From contig JAQSEB010000153.1 in NCBI GenBank assembly GCA_030063045.1, forward strand, positions 186,001 through 250,000: a DNA stretch of 64,000 bases, in the 5' to 3' direction. This stretch comes from Pratylenchus scribneri. Its lineage: Eukaryota; Nematoda; Chromadorea; Rhabditida; Pratylenchidae. Shown here in pieces: positions 44,949-56,500 of this stretch. The notes beneath the pieces were generated by a model, which was not told the DNA's origin, did no database searches, and worked only from the letters and a program-made list of their open reading frames with translations. A program made the translations under genes and the position numbers. Positions within the stretch are counted from its first letter, which is position 1. Each line of letters begins with the position of its first letter.

Positions 44949-47900
44949 CTAATAACACCACCAATAGTAATAGCATCGTTCCATTCGACTAATTTGCACC
45001 CATTTGGCATCCAATGTTTTTTGTTCGTCCTCAATTTCGGCATTCAATTTGTTAATTTTGTCCTGAAGCTCCTTCAAGGTGTCCTCCTTGTGAGCCATGT
45101 TCAACTCGTGAATTTGGTTTGCGGATTCGGTGTGAACCTGTGGAAGACAAATTTAATTATAAAAATTGATAATTTAATTGAAATTAAATTTGCTCCAATT
45201 AATTATTATTCAAATTATATATTTCATTTCACTTAAATAGCTGAAAATAGAAGACATACAAATTTTAAGTTTCAATCTAATTCATTCCAATTCCTAAGAA
45301 TAGGAAATTAAATACATACTACTTTTTTAAGAATTTTAATAGTCAAAAATTTTGATTTTGGACAATATAATTTCTTATCCTTCTTTTTGTAAACAGTACA
45401 TTTAGATATTAGCCAAATTCTTGCATAAACTCTTGAAGCCAAAATCGTTGTTAACATATTTGTTGCTATTTTGAATAGTTTTGATTTATCATAAATTAGT
45501 TTCGAGAATAAGAAAGTTAATTTTCTTAATAATTTTAACACTTTATTCTACGAATTCTAAGTCTATCCAATTATTTTATACTTCATTTATTAGAGTCCAT
45601 AAATCTAATCCTACTTTTTTAAAATGTCAATGGCTTTTTTCTTCAATTAGAAAAAAATAATATTAATTGGCACACCTCCAAATTCTTCTTGGCCATGTTT
45701 TCCTGTTCATTTGTCAACATTTCCAGCTGATTCACTTGACTTTCCCTTTGTTCGAGTTGTTCACGGAGATCAGCGATGATCGAAGAATTTGCTGCCTTTT
45801 CGCCTTCTTCCTTTTCATTTCGGGCTTGCACCAATGATTCTTCCAATTTGCTAATTTTTTTGTCCTTTTCCTACAAAAAGTTTGTACACTTTTCCTCGCT
45901 AATTTCAGTTTTTGACCTCAATGTCTGAATTGAATCCATCCATTTGTGCTGCCATATTGAAAAATGTTTGATTCAGGGAAACAACATTTTCTTGATGCTC
46001 CGTGATTTGACCCTGGAATGAAAAGAGGAATTTTTGGATAGAGGGCTAGAGGCTAGAGGATAAAAGTCTGATGATGTGAGTACTTGGAAGGTTTTTTGGT
46101 CCATGGATCAATGAGGCTAAAGCCAATCTAGTATAGTAAGGCAATATACCATTCGAAAGGGCTAAATTCATTTTAAAAATGCGATAAATTTTTAAATTTT
46201 TCTTTTTTGAGTAGAAGAATAAAAATGTGAATAAATCGAGTTCATTACGGAGAATTCATCGTAAAATATTACAAGGCAACTTTGTAGATGAATCCCAGAC
46301 CTTTCAAATTGTTAATAGCCTTCACAGATTGCCCATAGCTTTATTAAATTATTAACCAAAAACTTTAATGCTAGTACTCATTCTCATGTTTAATTCCAAT
46401 TCCTCACCTCAATTTGTCCAATTTTGTGTTCTTTTTCAGCCAATTTCTTGCCCAATTGTTCACTTTGATTTTGCGCAATATTTATTGCTTTATCAATGTT
46501 TTCCCAGTGGCTTTGAATTCCTTCGGAATCTTCGCCTGCATTGTGAAGTTTATAAGTGATTTGCCAATATTCATGATACACATTGAAATACTTCCTTAAT
46601 GAAGAATAATACAACTCCGTGGCATTTTCCAATGCTGGCTTGCAGAGGCCGATTGCTTCATTCTGTCGAGGGGAATTGAAATAAATTTTATTTAATAAGC
46701 GAGGAAAATTAAATTTCATAATTAATGAAAAATTTCAATAAAAAGGAGGCGAGATCGAAAATTCAGAATTTTTTAATATTTTATTTTAATTTTTAAACTT
46801 TTGAATCCATCCCCAATCAAAAAATACTTTTTGGCCTCCTATTCTTTAACAAGCTCGGTCCACATACCGACTAATACTTCTGTGCCAAAAATTCTAATCA
46901 TATTCTTAAATATTTTCATTCAGTATTCAATATTCATGCCCAACAGGGATAACTGTAGGAATTGTTGACATTGCCGAAGGGATTCCCTTTTCAACTAATC
47001 CAGCTGGACTTTTAGCCCCCCTCCCCCCAAGCCCCTATTCAAAACTAGGACTCTCACAGACTCCAAATTCCAACATTACAGTTTTCTCGAGTTGTTGAGC
47101 CATGCTGGCATTGTGGGCACTTGTCAATTCCAACATTTGATTTTGCAATTTGATCAGTGCAAAGCGTTCAGCTTCCTTCAAACTAAAAAGAGATAGGGAA
47201 TATCGAAAATGAAATTTAATAGTGAATAGCGATAGAACGAACACTTTAATAGGTTTTTGGCAATATTTCAGTGAAGTAATAGCCAATTTGGGAAAGCGAT
47301 ATATCAATTGAAAGCGTAGAGTCTCCGCTATAAATTAGCATAAATAAAATTTTTGGAATAATATAAAAGGTAACTTTTTTCCATTTTTATGTAATTCATG
47401 AAAATTAATAAAACAATTTTAGTTAAGCCTTTCAAATTGTATATCGCTTTCACAGAATGGCTTTTAATTCATTGAGTAATGGACCAAAAACCGATTTCAA
47501 AGGTATTCAATCGACAATTCTGGAATTAATCCTTCATCATATTCTGATTACCTTTCTTGTTTCAACTTTCCACTCTGCATTAACAAAGCAAACTTCTTAT
47601 CCTCTAAATCCCATTTTACATTTAATTGTGCAAATTTATTTGTCTCCATTTCCTTATGTTGCTTCTGAATTAATTTCACCAATTATATTCAAAATACTTT
47701 GGAACAAACTGAATGCCAAAATGCCATTCCAATCAGACCAATGATCAACAAAATCAACAGAGCACAGCCAAATGAATAGCGAACTATATGCGAATTTAAT
47801 CCAATTTACTTATTCGACACATACAACAAAAAAACTCACTGAATTTGCCTTTACGGCTTCCCATAATTCCTTTCGGCATTTTGACGCCATCTCCATTTTC

Positions 47901-48047
47901 GACTCTTTTGGCCACTGCCTCCTCTCGGTCTCGATTGAAAATGACCGAAAATCCATCCTCAGCATTTTGAGCGAAATTTTGGTTTTGCACCTTTTCCGAA
48001 TGATGATTTGGTGTAGTAGAATTGGAAATTAAGGAAATTGAGTCCAT
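44949..48047 (-). CDS. Single-pass membrane protein with long coiled coil, about 410 aa, 8 exons
   Basis: Exons are 48047-47840, 47783-47710, 47664-47552, 47182-47080, 46662-46408, 46012-45917, 45870-45676 and 45137-44949, summing to 411 codons in frame. The first 70 residues are polar (MDSISLISNSTTPNHHSEKV) and presumably cytosolic. Exon 2 encodes one membrane segment (FGCALLILLIIGLIGMAFW) with no cleavable signal, so a type II anchor. The rest is heptad-rich coiled coil: KQHKEMETNKFAQLN, LKEAERFALIKLQNQMLELT, IADLREQLEQRESQVNQLEM, ELNMAHKEDTLKELQDKINK. The layout resembles Golgi type II proteins such as the GOLM1/GOLM2 group, but I see no decisive motif. The stop in the last exon (after WWCY) may be within a retained intron. 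Confidence 0.7.
46110..46330. repeat. Fold-back repeat in coiled-coil gene intron
   Basis: The left arm words GGCAATATACCATTCGAAAG and the right arm words CTTTCAAATTGTTAATAGCC lie about 190 bp apart in an intron. They match the fold-back family seen at 47.2 and 48.2 kb. Confidence 0.5.
47210..47480. repeat. Fold-back repeat in coiled-coil gene intron
   Basis: AATTTGGGAAAGCGATATATC near 47290 faces CTTTCAAATTGTATATCGC and TTTCACAGAATGGC near 47430. The arms are about 30-60 bp and imperfect. Confidence 0.55.
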
Positions 48048-49640
48048 TATTGATTCGGCGAAGATTTTTATGGTTAATAAAGTAGCTAAATATTTAATAT
48101 TTTAGAAAATTTAAATAAATTAATAAATTCAAAATTATTTCCATGTTGAAAAAAAGAAAAGAGAAGGTACCCAGCTCATTGGAGTGCTAACATTGGTTGT
48201 TGGCTCATACCTCAATTAGGCAATAACTAATTTGGGAGGGCAATATTCTATTTGGAAGGACTTGAATTCCCATACAAAATGGCTCTATGAAATATTTTCT
48301 TTTTAAAGTAGAAGCCTTAAAATATGAAAAAACTTGAGTTCTTCGAGTAAAATGCAGACTTTTTGCTTCTCTTATTTTTCAAAATTCTAAAAATATATAA
48401 TAAAGCCATTTTATATAGGAAACTCATCAGTGCTTTCAAATGGCATATCGCCTTCCCAAATTAACTTTTGCCTCGTTAAAGTATGAGTCAAAAATTCAAT
48501 GGAAATACTCAATGGTGGCACACAATTTCAAATATTTTGTTTTGGTGGAGGAAGGTAAAATAAAATGAAATCAAAATGAATGGCTCGTTGACTCAAATCA
48601 ACATTTTTTATCAATCATTTTTCATAATTTTCAATGCACCAATACATTTCCTTGAATTCCTAATCTCCTTCTGTATCTCATCAATCATAATTCGTAAATT
48701 TCTATTGTACGGGTACGGCACGGCAAGGCACAGCAGATGAGGATTTTTTTTGAAAATATGGAAGGGGATATTCGATGGATGGATCTGGGAAATTTGGTAA
48801 TTTTATTTTTGATTTGAATAAAAATTTTTAATTCATTTTTTATAAATTGTCTCACAACAATGTTTTAGAATGTAGAAAGGGTTTGCTAAATAAAATGTGT
48901 TTTCGCTTGTTTTAAATATTTAAATGAATTCTTTTTTCAAAATTTAATGAAAAATTTGTTCTTTTCACTCATTCCATTCCATTATTCCAACAATTGAATA
49001 CAAATGAAGTGGCAAAAAAATTGCTCCATTTATGCGGGTACTTAACCGCCCAACGATTCATTATATGTTTTGGCTGAACAGTAGCCAATTTAGGAAACAA
49101 TTGGATTCCTATGCCGGAATTTTTTGCATCGGAATTTGACAAATAGTTCAACAAGACAATAGGCTAAAGCAACATAATGTTTGAAATCGCTGATAAATTC
49201 AATGCTGAAATAATAAAAATTCAAAGAATGTGAACAATTCTACCTCTTCGGCCTTCGGGCTTTTTTTTCAAATTAGCTTAGGCCAAATGCTGCCAATTTA
49301 TATATGCAAAAATTAATGGGGATTTTGTTCAAATATGCATAATTTAATTTAGAGCCCTATGATGAATATCAATTGATCATGCATGTCATTTGCCAAGAGG
49401 CTAATAAATATTTGCCCAAAAGAATTAGCAAGGCCATTTATTCCTTCTTTAAAATTGAAAGGGTAATTTATTTGAACAATTAATTAAATTTGAATTGAAC
49501 AAATGCATATTTTTAGCACTATTCTTTCTGGTAATTTGGCAATAAAAAACATATATAAATTGTACACCGGTTTCAGAATAATCCATCTTTTTTTTGCCAT
49601 TCTCACAAATTCATTCTCAGATATTCGATGTATTCCCATT
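48048..49640. other. Spacer between coiled-coil and insulin-like genes
   Basis: This holds the fold-back MITE at 48228-48473 and a short GC-rich run around ACGGGTACGGCACGGCAAGG near 48713. A Trp/Asn-containing minus-strand open frame at 48969-49154 has no splice partner that I can support. No gene is called. Confidence 0.45.
48228..48473. repeat. Fold-back (hairpin) MITE with ~64-bp arms
   Basis: The left arm starts TAATTTGGGAGGGCAATATT. The right arm ends AATATCGCC-type sequence followed by TTCCCAAATTA. The arms align over about 64 bp with scattered mismatches, including AAAATGGCT in both. This is the clearest member of a family dispersed in this window. Confidence 0.7.
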
Positions 49641-51654
49641 CTATTTATAAACCGATCCAACACGATATCCTTTGCCCGGATAACAACGATTCAGGCAAGC
49701 CTGTGTGAAGCAGCATGCCTCCTTGATGTCCTCCAATTCGCAGCCATTTTGGCAACATTTGGCCGCTATTCTCTCTTCTTCAATTTGTAAAATAATTTTA
49801 TTATTTTAAAAGGGATAATATTTACATTGCCAAAAATATTGAAATTGCAGAAATAGTATTTAATTTGACCGAAAAGAGTATATAATTCCAAAAATAATTA
49901 AATGAGCTTTATTTATAACCATATACCAAATAGCATTGGATAGAGAGATAGATGCATAGAACGGTATATAATTTGCCCGTAAAAATTAAAGTGTATTAAA
50001 CCATTTTAACCAATTTTCATTTTTGGTTCAAAACTTGTTATAATTGGTTAAACTTATGCAAAAACCTAATAAATCTTGGCGAGTTCTATCGATTAGTATG
50101 AATGAATCTGAAATAAACTTTTGAACGTTTACAATCTTTTAATCATTTTCAATTAGGGTTGGCCGAGTTCGAGTACTCGATCGAGTTCGAGTCGAGTTAC
50201 TCGCCCATTTTGGGAACTCGAACTCGATTTTGGCCGAACTCGGGGGTACCGAGTCGAGTCGAGTACTCGACCCCTAAACTCGATCGAGTTCGAGTTTTTT
50301 TAAGCACCCTTAATTTTAATTAAAATTTGGATTTTTCAACGCGAAAACCCTGAAATTTTTAAATAAAATTTAAATTTTTCAACACGCAATGCAAGAAATT
50401 GTTATTTTTATTAATAAAAATTATAATTTTCATTTCAATTTATTTAAATCCATCGATCTAAGGAAGTAGGATTGATGTTAATGCTTTTATCAATTTTTAT
50501 TATTAAATTATTTCGTTCATCTATTCTCAAAAATCCTTCTATTCTTATCAATTCGTTCCCAATATTTTTTTATAATTTGTTAGAAAAAAAAAGACAAAAA
50601 GCAAAAAATGGCATCCAATTATTATATTTGGAAATATTTTGCTAAAATTAGCAACGAAAATGATGAAATGGAAAATGCACTCTGGTAAACATTTTCGTTT
50701 CGCGGCTATTTTTTGTTCTAAATTTTACTCTCCGAAGCTAATTTAGGATTAAATTTTTCAAAGACGTGACCATTTTAGGTAATATTTCTAGCTGGCAGAG
50801 CAATTTTTATAGAAATTATTCGCTGCGCGGCTTTTTTTGATGAATTTTTCGATTTGCGGCCATTTTTTTGCTATGAATTTTTCGCTGCGCTGCCATTTTT
50901 GACTTTATATTTTTAACTGCGCGGTTATTTTTTGGCCTAATTTTTTGCCTGCGGCACAAAAAACTGAAAAAAGATGATGATGCATGAAAAATTATAGTGG
51001 ACCTTCTTCCCTAGTCCCTATCCCTACCATGCACCCACCCATTATAATAACCCCCTCCCCCAAGACGACTTAATTTAAAAAATAAAGAAAAGATGAAGGA
51101 AAATAAATAATTTTTTGATTTTTAACATTATTTATTGATTTAAAATGCATTTTAAAAAATTTTGGTAAAATTTTAAGGCGAAAAAATTTTTTGAATAAAA
51201 CTCGAAAAAACTCGAAACTCGATCGTCAAAAACTCGAACTCGATAAACTCGACTCGAAACTCGATTGCCAAGAACTCGGCGAACTCGAAACTCGATTTGG
51301 GGGTCGAGTACTCGAACTCGGCCAACCCTATTTTCAATACTCTTTCTTTCCGGCAATTTCATTGCTTTTTTTCTATAAATTAAATATTTCCCCTTTTAAT
51401 TCCCACTGGCACTATGATGAAGTTGAAGGCATGGTTGCGATTCGCCAGAGGCCATTTGCAAACCTGAAACCAAAATTACTATTTTATAAGCCATTTTTTT
51501 GTAATTGACTTGCCCTATCACGCCAATGCTCCAATCTTTTACCGCAATATTTGGCTTTGCCACTTTGGGTGGTTCGAAGAGAATTGGCGAAGGAAATGTA
51601 ATTAAAAATGAGTAAAATTGCAAAAATTCGGAAGAAAATTAATCGAGAATGCAT
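49641..51654 (-). CDS. Insulin-like peptide, 3 exons
   Basis: Exons are 51654-51514, 51463-51407 and 49772-49641, giving about 109 aa. Exon 1 has a signal peptide (MHSRLIFFRIFAILLIFNYI..SFANS). It then begins the B chain KYCGKRLEHWRDR. Exon 2 completes it with VCKW, so the two B-chain Cys are 11 residues apart, exactly as in insulin. Exon 3 encodes the A chain KCCQNGCELEDIKEAC, with the canonical CC-x3-C-x8-C spacing. It continues with a second Cys and a tail (CFTQACLNRCYPGKGYRVGS). Intron 1 has a consensus GC donor (AGG/GCAAGT) and TTTCAG acceptor. Intron 2 carries a complete hAT MITE. The exon 2 donor and exon 3 acceptor are my best in-frame choice and need transcript support. The product would be a secreted hormone acting on the insulin/DAF-2-type receptor. 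Confidence 0.75.
50154..51330. mobile_element. Non-autonomous hAT-like MITE in insulin intron, TSD TTTTCAAT
   Basis: It is 1177 bp. The terminal inverted repeats start TAGGGTTGGCCGAGTTCGAG and are perfect for at least 27 bp. They are flanked by the 8-bp duplication TTTTCAAT (50146-50153 and 51331-51338). Both ends have dense arrays of ACTCGA/TCGAGT over about 130 bp. The middle contains several copies of GCTGCGCGGC..ATTTTT motifs. No transposase frame is seen. Confidence 0.9.
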
Positions 51655-51936
51655 ATTTTTGGGCTAAATTTGCAAGAAATAAAATGAAAAGATCGAAAGA
51701 GTTCTTCGATTTGTTGACTGAATCTTCTAATTGCATGTTTTCTTCTTTCTAATTGATTTTAACCCAAGCAATTGGAACACATGTTCCATGGCAATGAATT
51801 ATTAGTGGGCCATATGGCCATGAATGAATGGACATGCATTGATTGATTTCTTTGCTTTTAAAACAACAATTAATTTTTTAAAGAAAATAATATATTCTGC
51901 ATATTGGGCTAATTTGAAGGAGAGAGTTAAAGGTGA
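51655..51936. other. Spacer upstream of insulin-like gene
   Basis: This AT-rich region would contain the insulin promoter. I see no recognisable motif beyond AT-rich tracts. Confidence 0.35.
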
Positions 51937-52040
51937 TAAATGATTCACCAATACAATGGCACAGTCACAATTTCATAGAGGGTGGTGGCAAAAAAGAGGA
52001 GAAATGAAATCATTTTGGAGATTACCGTCTAAAAACTAGA
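51937..52040 (-). pseudogene. srg exon 1 fragment
   Basis: This nearly repeats 31080-31185 of the second srg gene: ACAATGGCACAGTCACAATT, then TTTCATAGAG, then AATGAAATCATTTTGGAGATTAC. It corresponds to the TM1 exon of that gene on the minus strand. No further exons follow toward lower coordinates, so it is a truncated duplicate. Confidence 0.8.
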
Positions 52041-52920
52041 GTTTTATTTTTGCTAATAATGAATAAGTAATGTAAATTAAGAATTCGGCTTATAAATTTT
52101 ATTCAAAATTAATAAAAAATTGAATTTTCTGCCAAAAAATAAAATAAATTTCAGCTAATATTCGTGCACTTTTATAGCCCAATTTTTGTCCTCAACGAGA
52201 AGAATCAACAAAATAATTTTGAACATTTCTTCTTCGGAAATAAGAATATTTAATTTTTATTGATAATAGTGTAATAATTCAGTCAGTATAAAAAATATAT
52301 TAGGATTTTGGAATTAAATTTTTATAAAAAAAAAAAGAAATTCAATTTTAATTTCTTATTAAAAATTTAAAAAAAAAATTAACGAAATTATCAAAAATAT
52401 TTAAAGGTTTTTTGTTGATTCAAAAAGAGGTCTATAATAAATTAAAAAGGTAATAAAGATGGAATAGGAAATGGATAAAAAAAAATAATAAATTTAAATT
52501 TTATCTTGTTTATTTTTTAATTTTTTCATTGATTATTTATTGTAATCGGTGGACCTTTAAAAATGAAAGGAAAAAGAATTAAAAAATATTAAAGAAAAAG
52601 AATTAAAAATTATTAAAGAAATGTCATGCATTCTTCAGTAAATAAATTTTTGAAAATATTATCATTTATCACGCAGTCAAATTCCAATTTTCATCGTTTT
52701 TTGTTGAAATACAAAATATTCAAAAATCATTTCCAAAGAAATTTCTTATTATTTGCGTGCTCGCCCACCTTATTTACATGAATAAAAAGAAAAAAAAATG
52801 TCCGTTTGATTGTATAAAAACATTTAATGAAATTTTCTCTTAATCTTCTCGGAATATTTTAGATAAAAATTTGAATTTTATTTTATTAGTATTAAAATTA
52901 GCCAGTTGATTGTGAATTTC
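52041..52920. repeat. Duplicate of the srg upstream region
   Basis: This is colinear with about 31186-32050 (AATATTCGTGCA, ACATTTCTTCTTCGGAAAT, TTATTATTTGCGTG, and ending TTAAAATTAGCCAGTTGATT). Together with the exon fragment it forms a segmental duplication of about 980 bp. It includes the fourth copy of the receptor upstream block (about 52618-52772). Confidence 0.75.
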
Positions 52921-53540
52921 TTTGTAATGAAGAATTTAATTTTATTTACATTTTTTTTAAATTGTTGATTGAATTGACATTTGACACTTCATAGATTAAG
53001 CATATTAATATCACCATATTAAAAATATTTTGAAAAATGCCCTTTGTCTCCCCTTTTCATTTTCTTGGTAAAAGTCGGCATACTTTACCAAGATGTCAAA
53101 ATTGACAAAATTGATATCAGATTCGTTTTTTATATCCAAAATTACTCATAGAATGCGATTTTCATCATTTTTGGTGGGGGTGTAACAAAACGGAAAAGTA
53201 CCTATTTTTCAATCTCATACAAATTTTTTCATTAATTCAGTTACATTCGTATAAAATTAAATCAATCGGACAAAGATTTCTTCAAATATTTATAAATTTT
53301 TTCAGCTTCGGTAACATTTTAATTAGTGTTTATTTCACTTATTGAATAGGGTGAATGAAATGTTGCCAGTCAGTATCGATACCGATGATTAAAAAATTCT
53401 GGAGTTGTTGTCATTATAATTATAATACCAATGAATGAAAAAAATTTATATAATATTTAAAAAATTTATCATAAAAGACAAAAGAACAAAATAAAAATTA
53501 CATTCGCTAAAAATTGTAAATAACATCATAATTCATAATA
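52921..53540. other. Spacer downstream of NSF
   Basis: This AT-rich spacer contains no supported feature. Confidence 0.4.
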
Positions 53541-56500
53541 TTATCCATACATGCTCAAATGGGTAGTAGAATTAAGGCTTTCGACATTGTTACGCTTCTG
53601 GGAAATCAGTTGAAGTAAATGCTGCTTGAATTTTTCGAATAAAGTAGATGGCATTGTTTCGGTGCTATTTACGGTTGTTTGTTCTGTGGATGAACTACTC
53701 TTGGCCTCCTCAAAATGTTGCTTGGAATACTGAAAAATAAAAAAAATAAAATTTATGCAATTTTATCGTTAAAATCTAATTCTTCTGTTTATTATTTCAG
53801 CTCTGATTTTTAAGTTGTAAGAAATAAGAATCTCTCTCCAAATAGATTTATTTTTTTAAAGAATTTTCCAAAATACATATATTCCGAGAACTTCAAAATA
53901 GCATTCTGGCTTTTCAATGCATTTTTACAAAGAAATTTCCTCAAAAAAGTCTCAAAATATTTAAAATAGTTTAAAAATTTTCGTCAGAAATATGAAATAA
54001 ATTCTCAAAAACATTATTTATGTGATTTTCCCATCAAAATTGCTAGAAAAATAGACCAAAACCGAAAAATCTGTTTCCTAGATATTATTTATAATGTATC
54101 AAATTTTTTTTATATATTTTATTAATAATTAATAAATTTAATAAACAGACCCAATCAATTAATTTAACCAAATCTTTGATTGAAGGCATTAATTTAATAT
54201 TGAGTCCACCACCAAGCTCTGGCTCAATTGCCTTCGCAATTGCATCTAATTCGCATTTTGTGAACAATTTTTCTGGTGTTCCTTCATTTTCTGATGCTTT
54301 CGATTTTTTAGTGGCAGCACCCAACAATTGGATCACATCATCACATTTCCGAATTGTGGGCAATTCCACACGATTTTGAAGGCACATTTGCAAATGCATT
54401 TGCTCAAACCATTCGGGCTTCTCACAGCTGGTGGCCAATAAAAATAGGCATTTTTCCTATCGAATTATACCAATTTATTAAAACAAAATGCCCTTACTTT
54501 CGATGGTTCTCGATTTAAGAGGATTGCTAATTTTCGGAGAATTACATGCTGCCAATTTTGACTGCATTCATTGTAACCTTTAATTTTGGAAATATCAATG
54601 AAAAATATTTGAAAAAATTGACCTATGATCTGTTCAATTTCATCGAAAATAATGCAAGCAAAATCGGTGTTTTCACAATCCGATATAATTTTATCAAATG
54701 TGGCGGTTGGGTTCTTTTCTCGTAAAATGAAATCGGCAGTGACAAGTCTGATCTGAATGTAAAAAGGAAATTTATGAAGAATATTATTAAAATAAATAAA
54801 ATTTACATATGGTATTCCAGAGTGTTGAGCAATTGTTGTGGCCAAAAATGTCTTACCGGATTGCCTTGGGCCATTCAACAACATCAAACGGGAATGACCA
54901 ATGGTGCTTAAGAAATTGTGAAATTTATTTACTATTTTTCACGAAATATTAATCCAATAATTTTCAAATATTTATTTGTTATTTTTTAAAGAAATATTTA
55001 TTTGTTTTTTTTGGAAAACTATTCAATCAATAATCTTAATAAAAATATACATTAAATAATTTCCCGGAAAATATTCACTATCTTTTTTTTCCGGAAAATG
55101 TTCATTAATTATTTTTCTGGAAAAAATTTACTCAATATTTTTTCTGGAAAATATTCATTAACATTTTACCAGAAAAATATTCATTCATTCTCTACATTTT
55201 TATGGAGACAATTTTAATTCAAAATATATGATATAAAATATAATCTTAATTTTAATTATTCATATTCACTAAACATTAAAAAATAATTAAATTCATTAAC
55301 TCATTACCTCGCATCACTTTTCCGCAATTCCTCCACTAAATTTGCACTCTTTTCCAATAACTTTTCAATTTTAGAAGACCATAGAATTGGTTCTCGACAA
55401 AGGATTGCCTTCAATTGGGCACCATCCATTGAGCCTTTTCCAAATGCCTGCAAAATTAAATTTGTTAATTTCAACATTGAAAAAAAATATATTACTGGCT
55501 CAATATCATTTTCAAAAGCCAACTCAAAATCTGCAGCACAAATTTTCAGATCCTTGTCATTTTGAAGGGCCATTATTGTTGTTGTTTCCCTATTTTGCGT
55601 TTGATTTGTTTGCGGTTCTCCGGACTTGATAATACGTTGAATTGCCTAAGAATTTAATTTTTCTATTAATTGAATTATTTTTACCTGGGATTGAGCAGCA
55701 CGTACCAATCCTTCCAATTCGGCGCCAGAAAAATTTACAGTTTTCTTTGCAAGAATTGCCAAATCAACGTCTTCATTAAGTCGGTTTGCTTCTCTGATGA
55801 TAAAGAGGAGAAATAAGAAATATATATATTTTCATTATTTTACCGCATTGTTTTTGTGTGAATATCGAGAATTTCATGTCGACCCTTTTCATTTGGTAAA
55901 CCAATTCTGATCTGAAAATTTGAATTGATGAAATTTAAATTCTTTGTAAGATATATGAAATTTTTTGATAATTATTTGATCACAATATTGGACTTAAAAA
56001 TATGAAATTTCTATAAAATTTTACATTATAATCTTAGACTTGATAAAATAAAAACACACAAATCAGAACAAAAAACAGAATAAACAAAAATACAAAAATC
56101 AGAATAAACAAAAATCAGAATAAACAAAAATACAAAAATCAGAATAAACAAAAATCAGAATAAATAAAAACAAACAAAATCAAAACAAACAAAAAAAATC
56201 AAAATAAACAAAAACACAAAAACACAAAAACAAAGAATTTTTACTTTTAATTCCATTCGTCCCGGTCGAAGTAAGGCTGGATCTATTGTTTCCATCAAAT
56301 TGGTCATTCCAATAAGCAAAATATTGTCCAGCTGTTCCACTCCATCCAATTTTGCCAACAGCGTGTTCACAATGCGTTGTTCAGTTCGATGATTGGACAT
56401 GGTCTTAAATTTAAAAAAAAAATAAAAATGATACATAATAATCAGAAAATAATTAAATTTTAATATAAAGAGAAAATGGAGTAAATACAGAAAAAAGACT

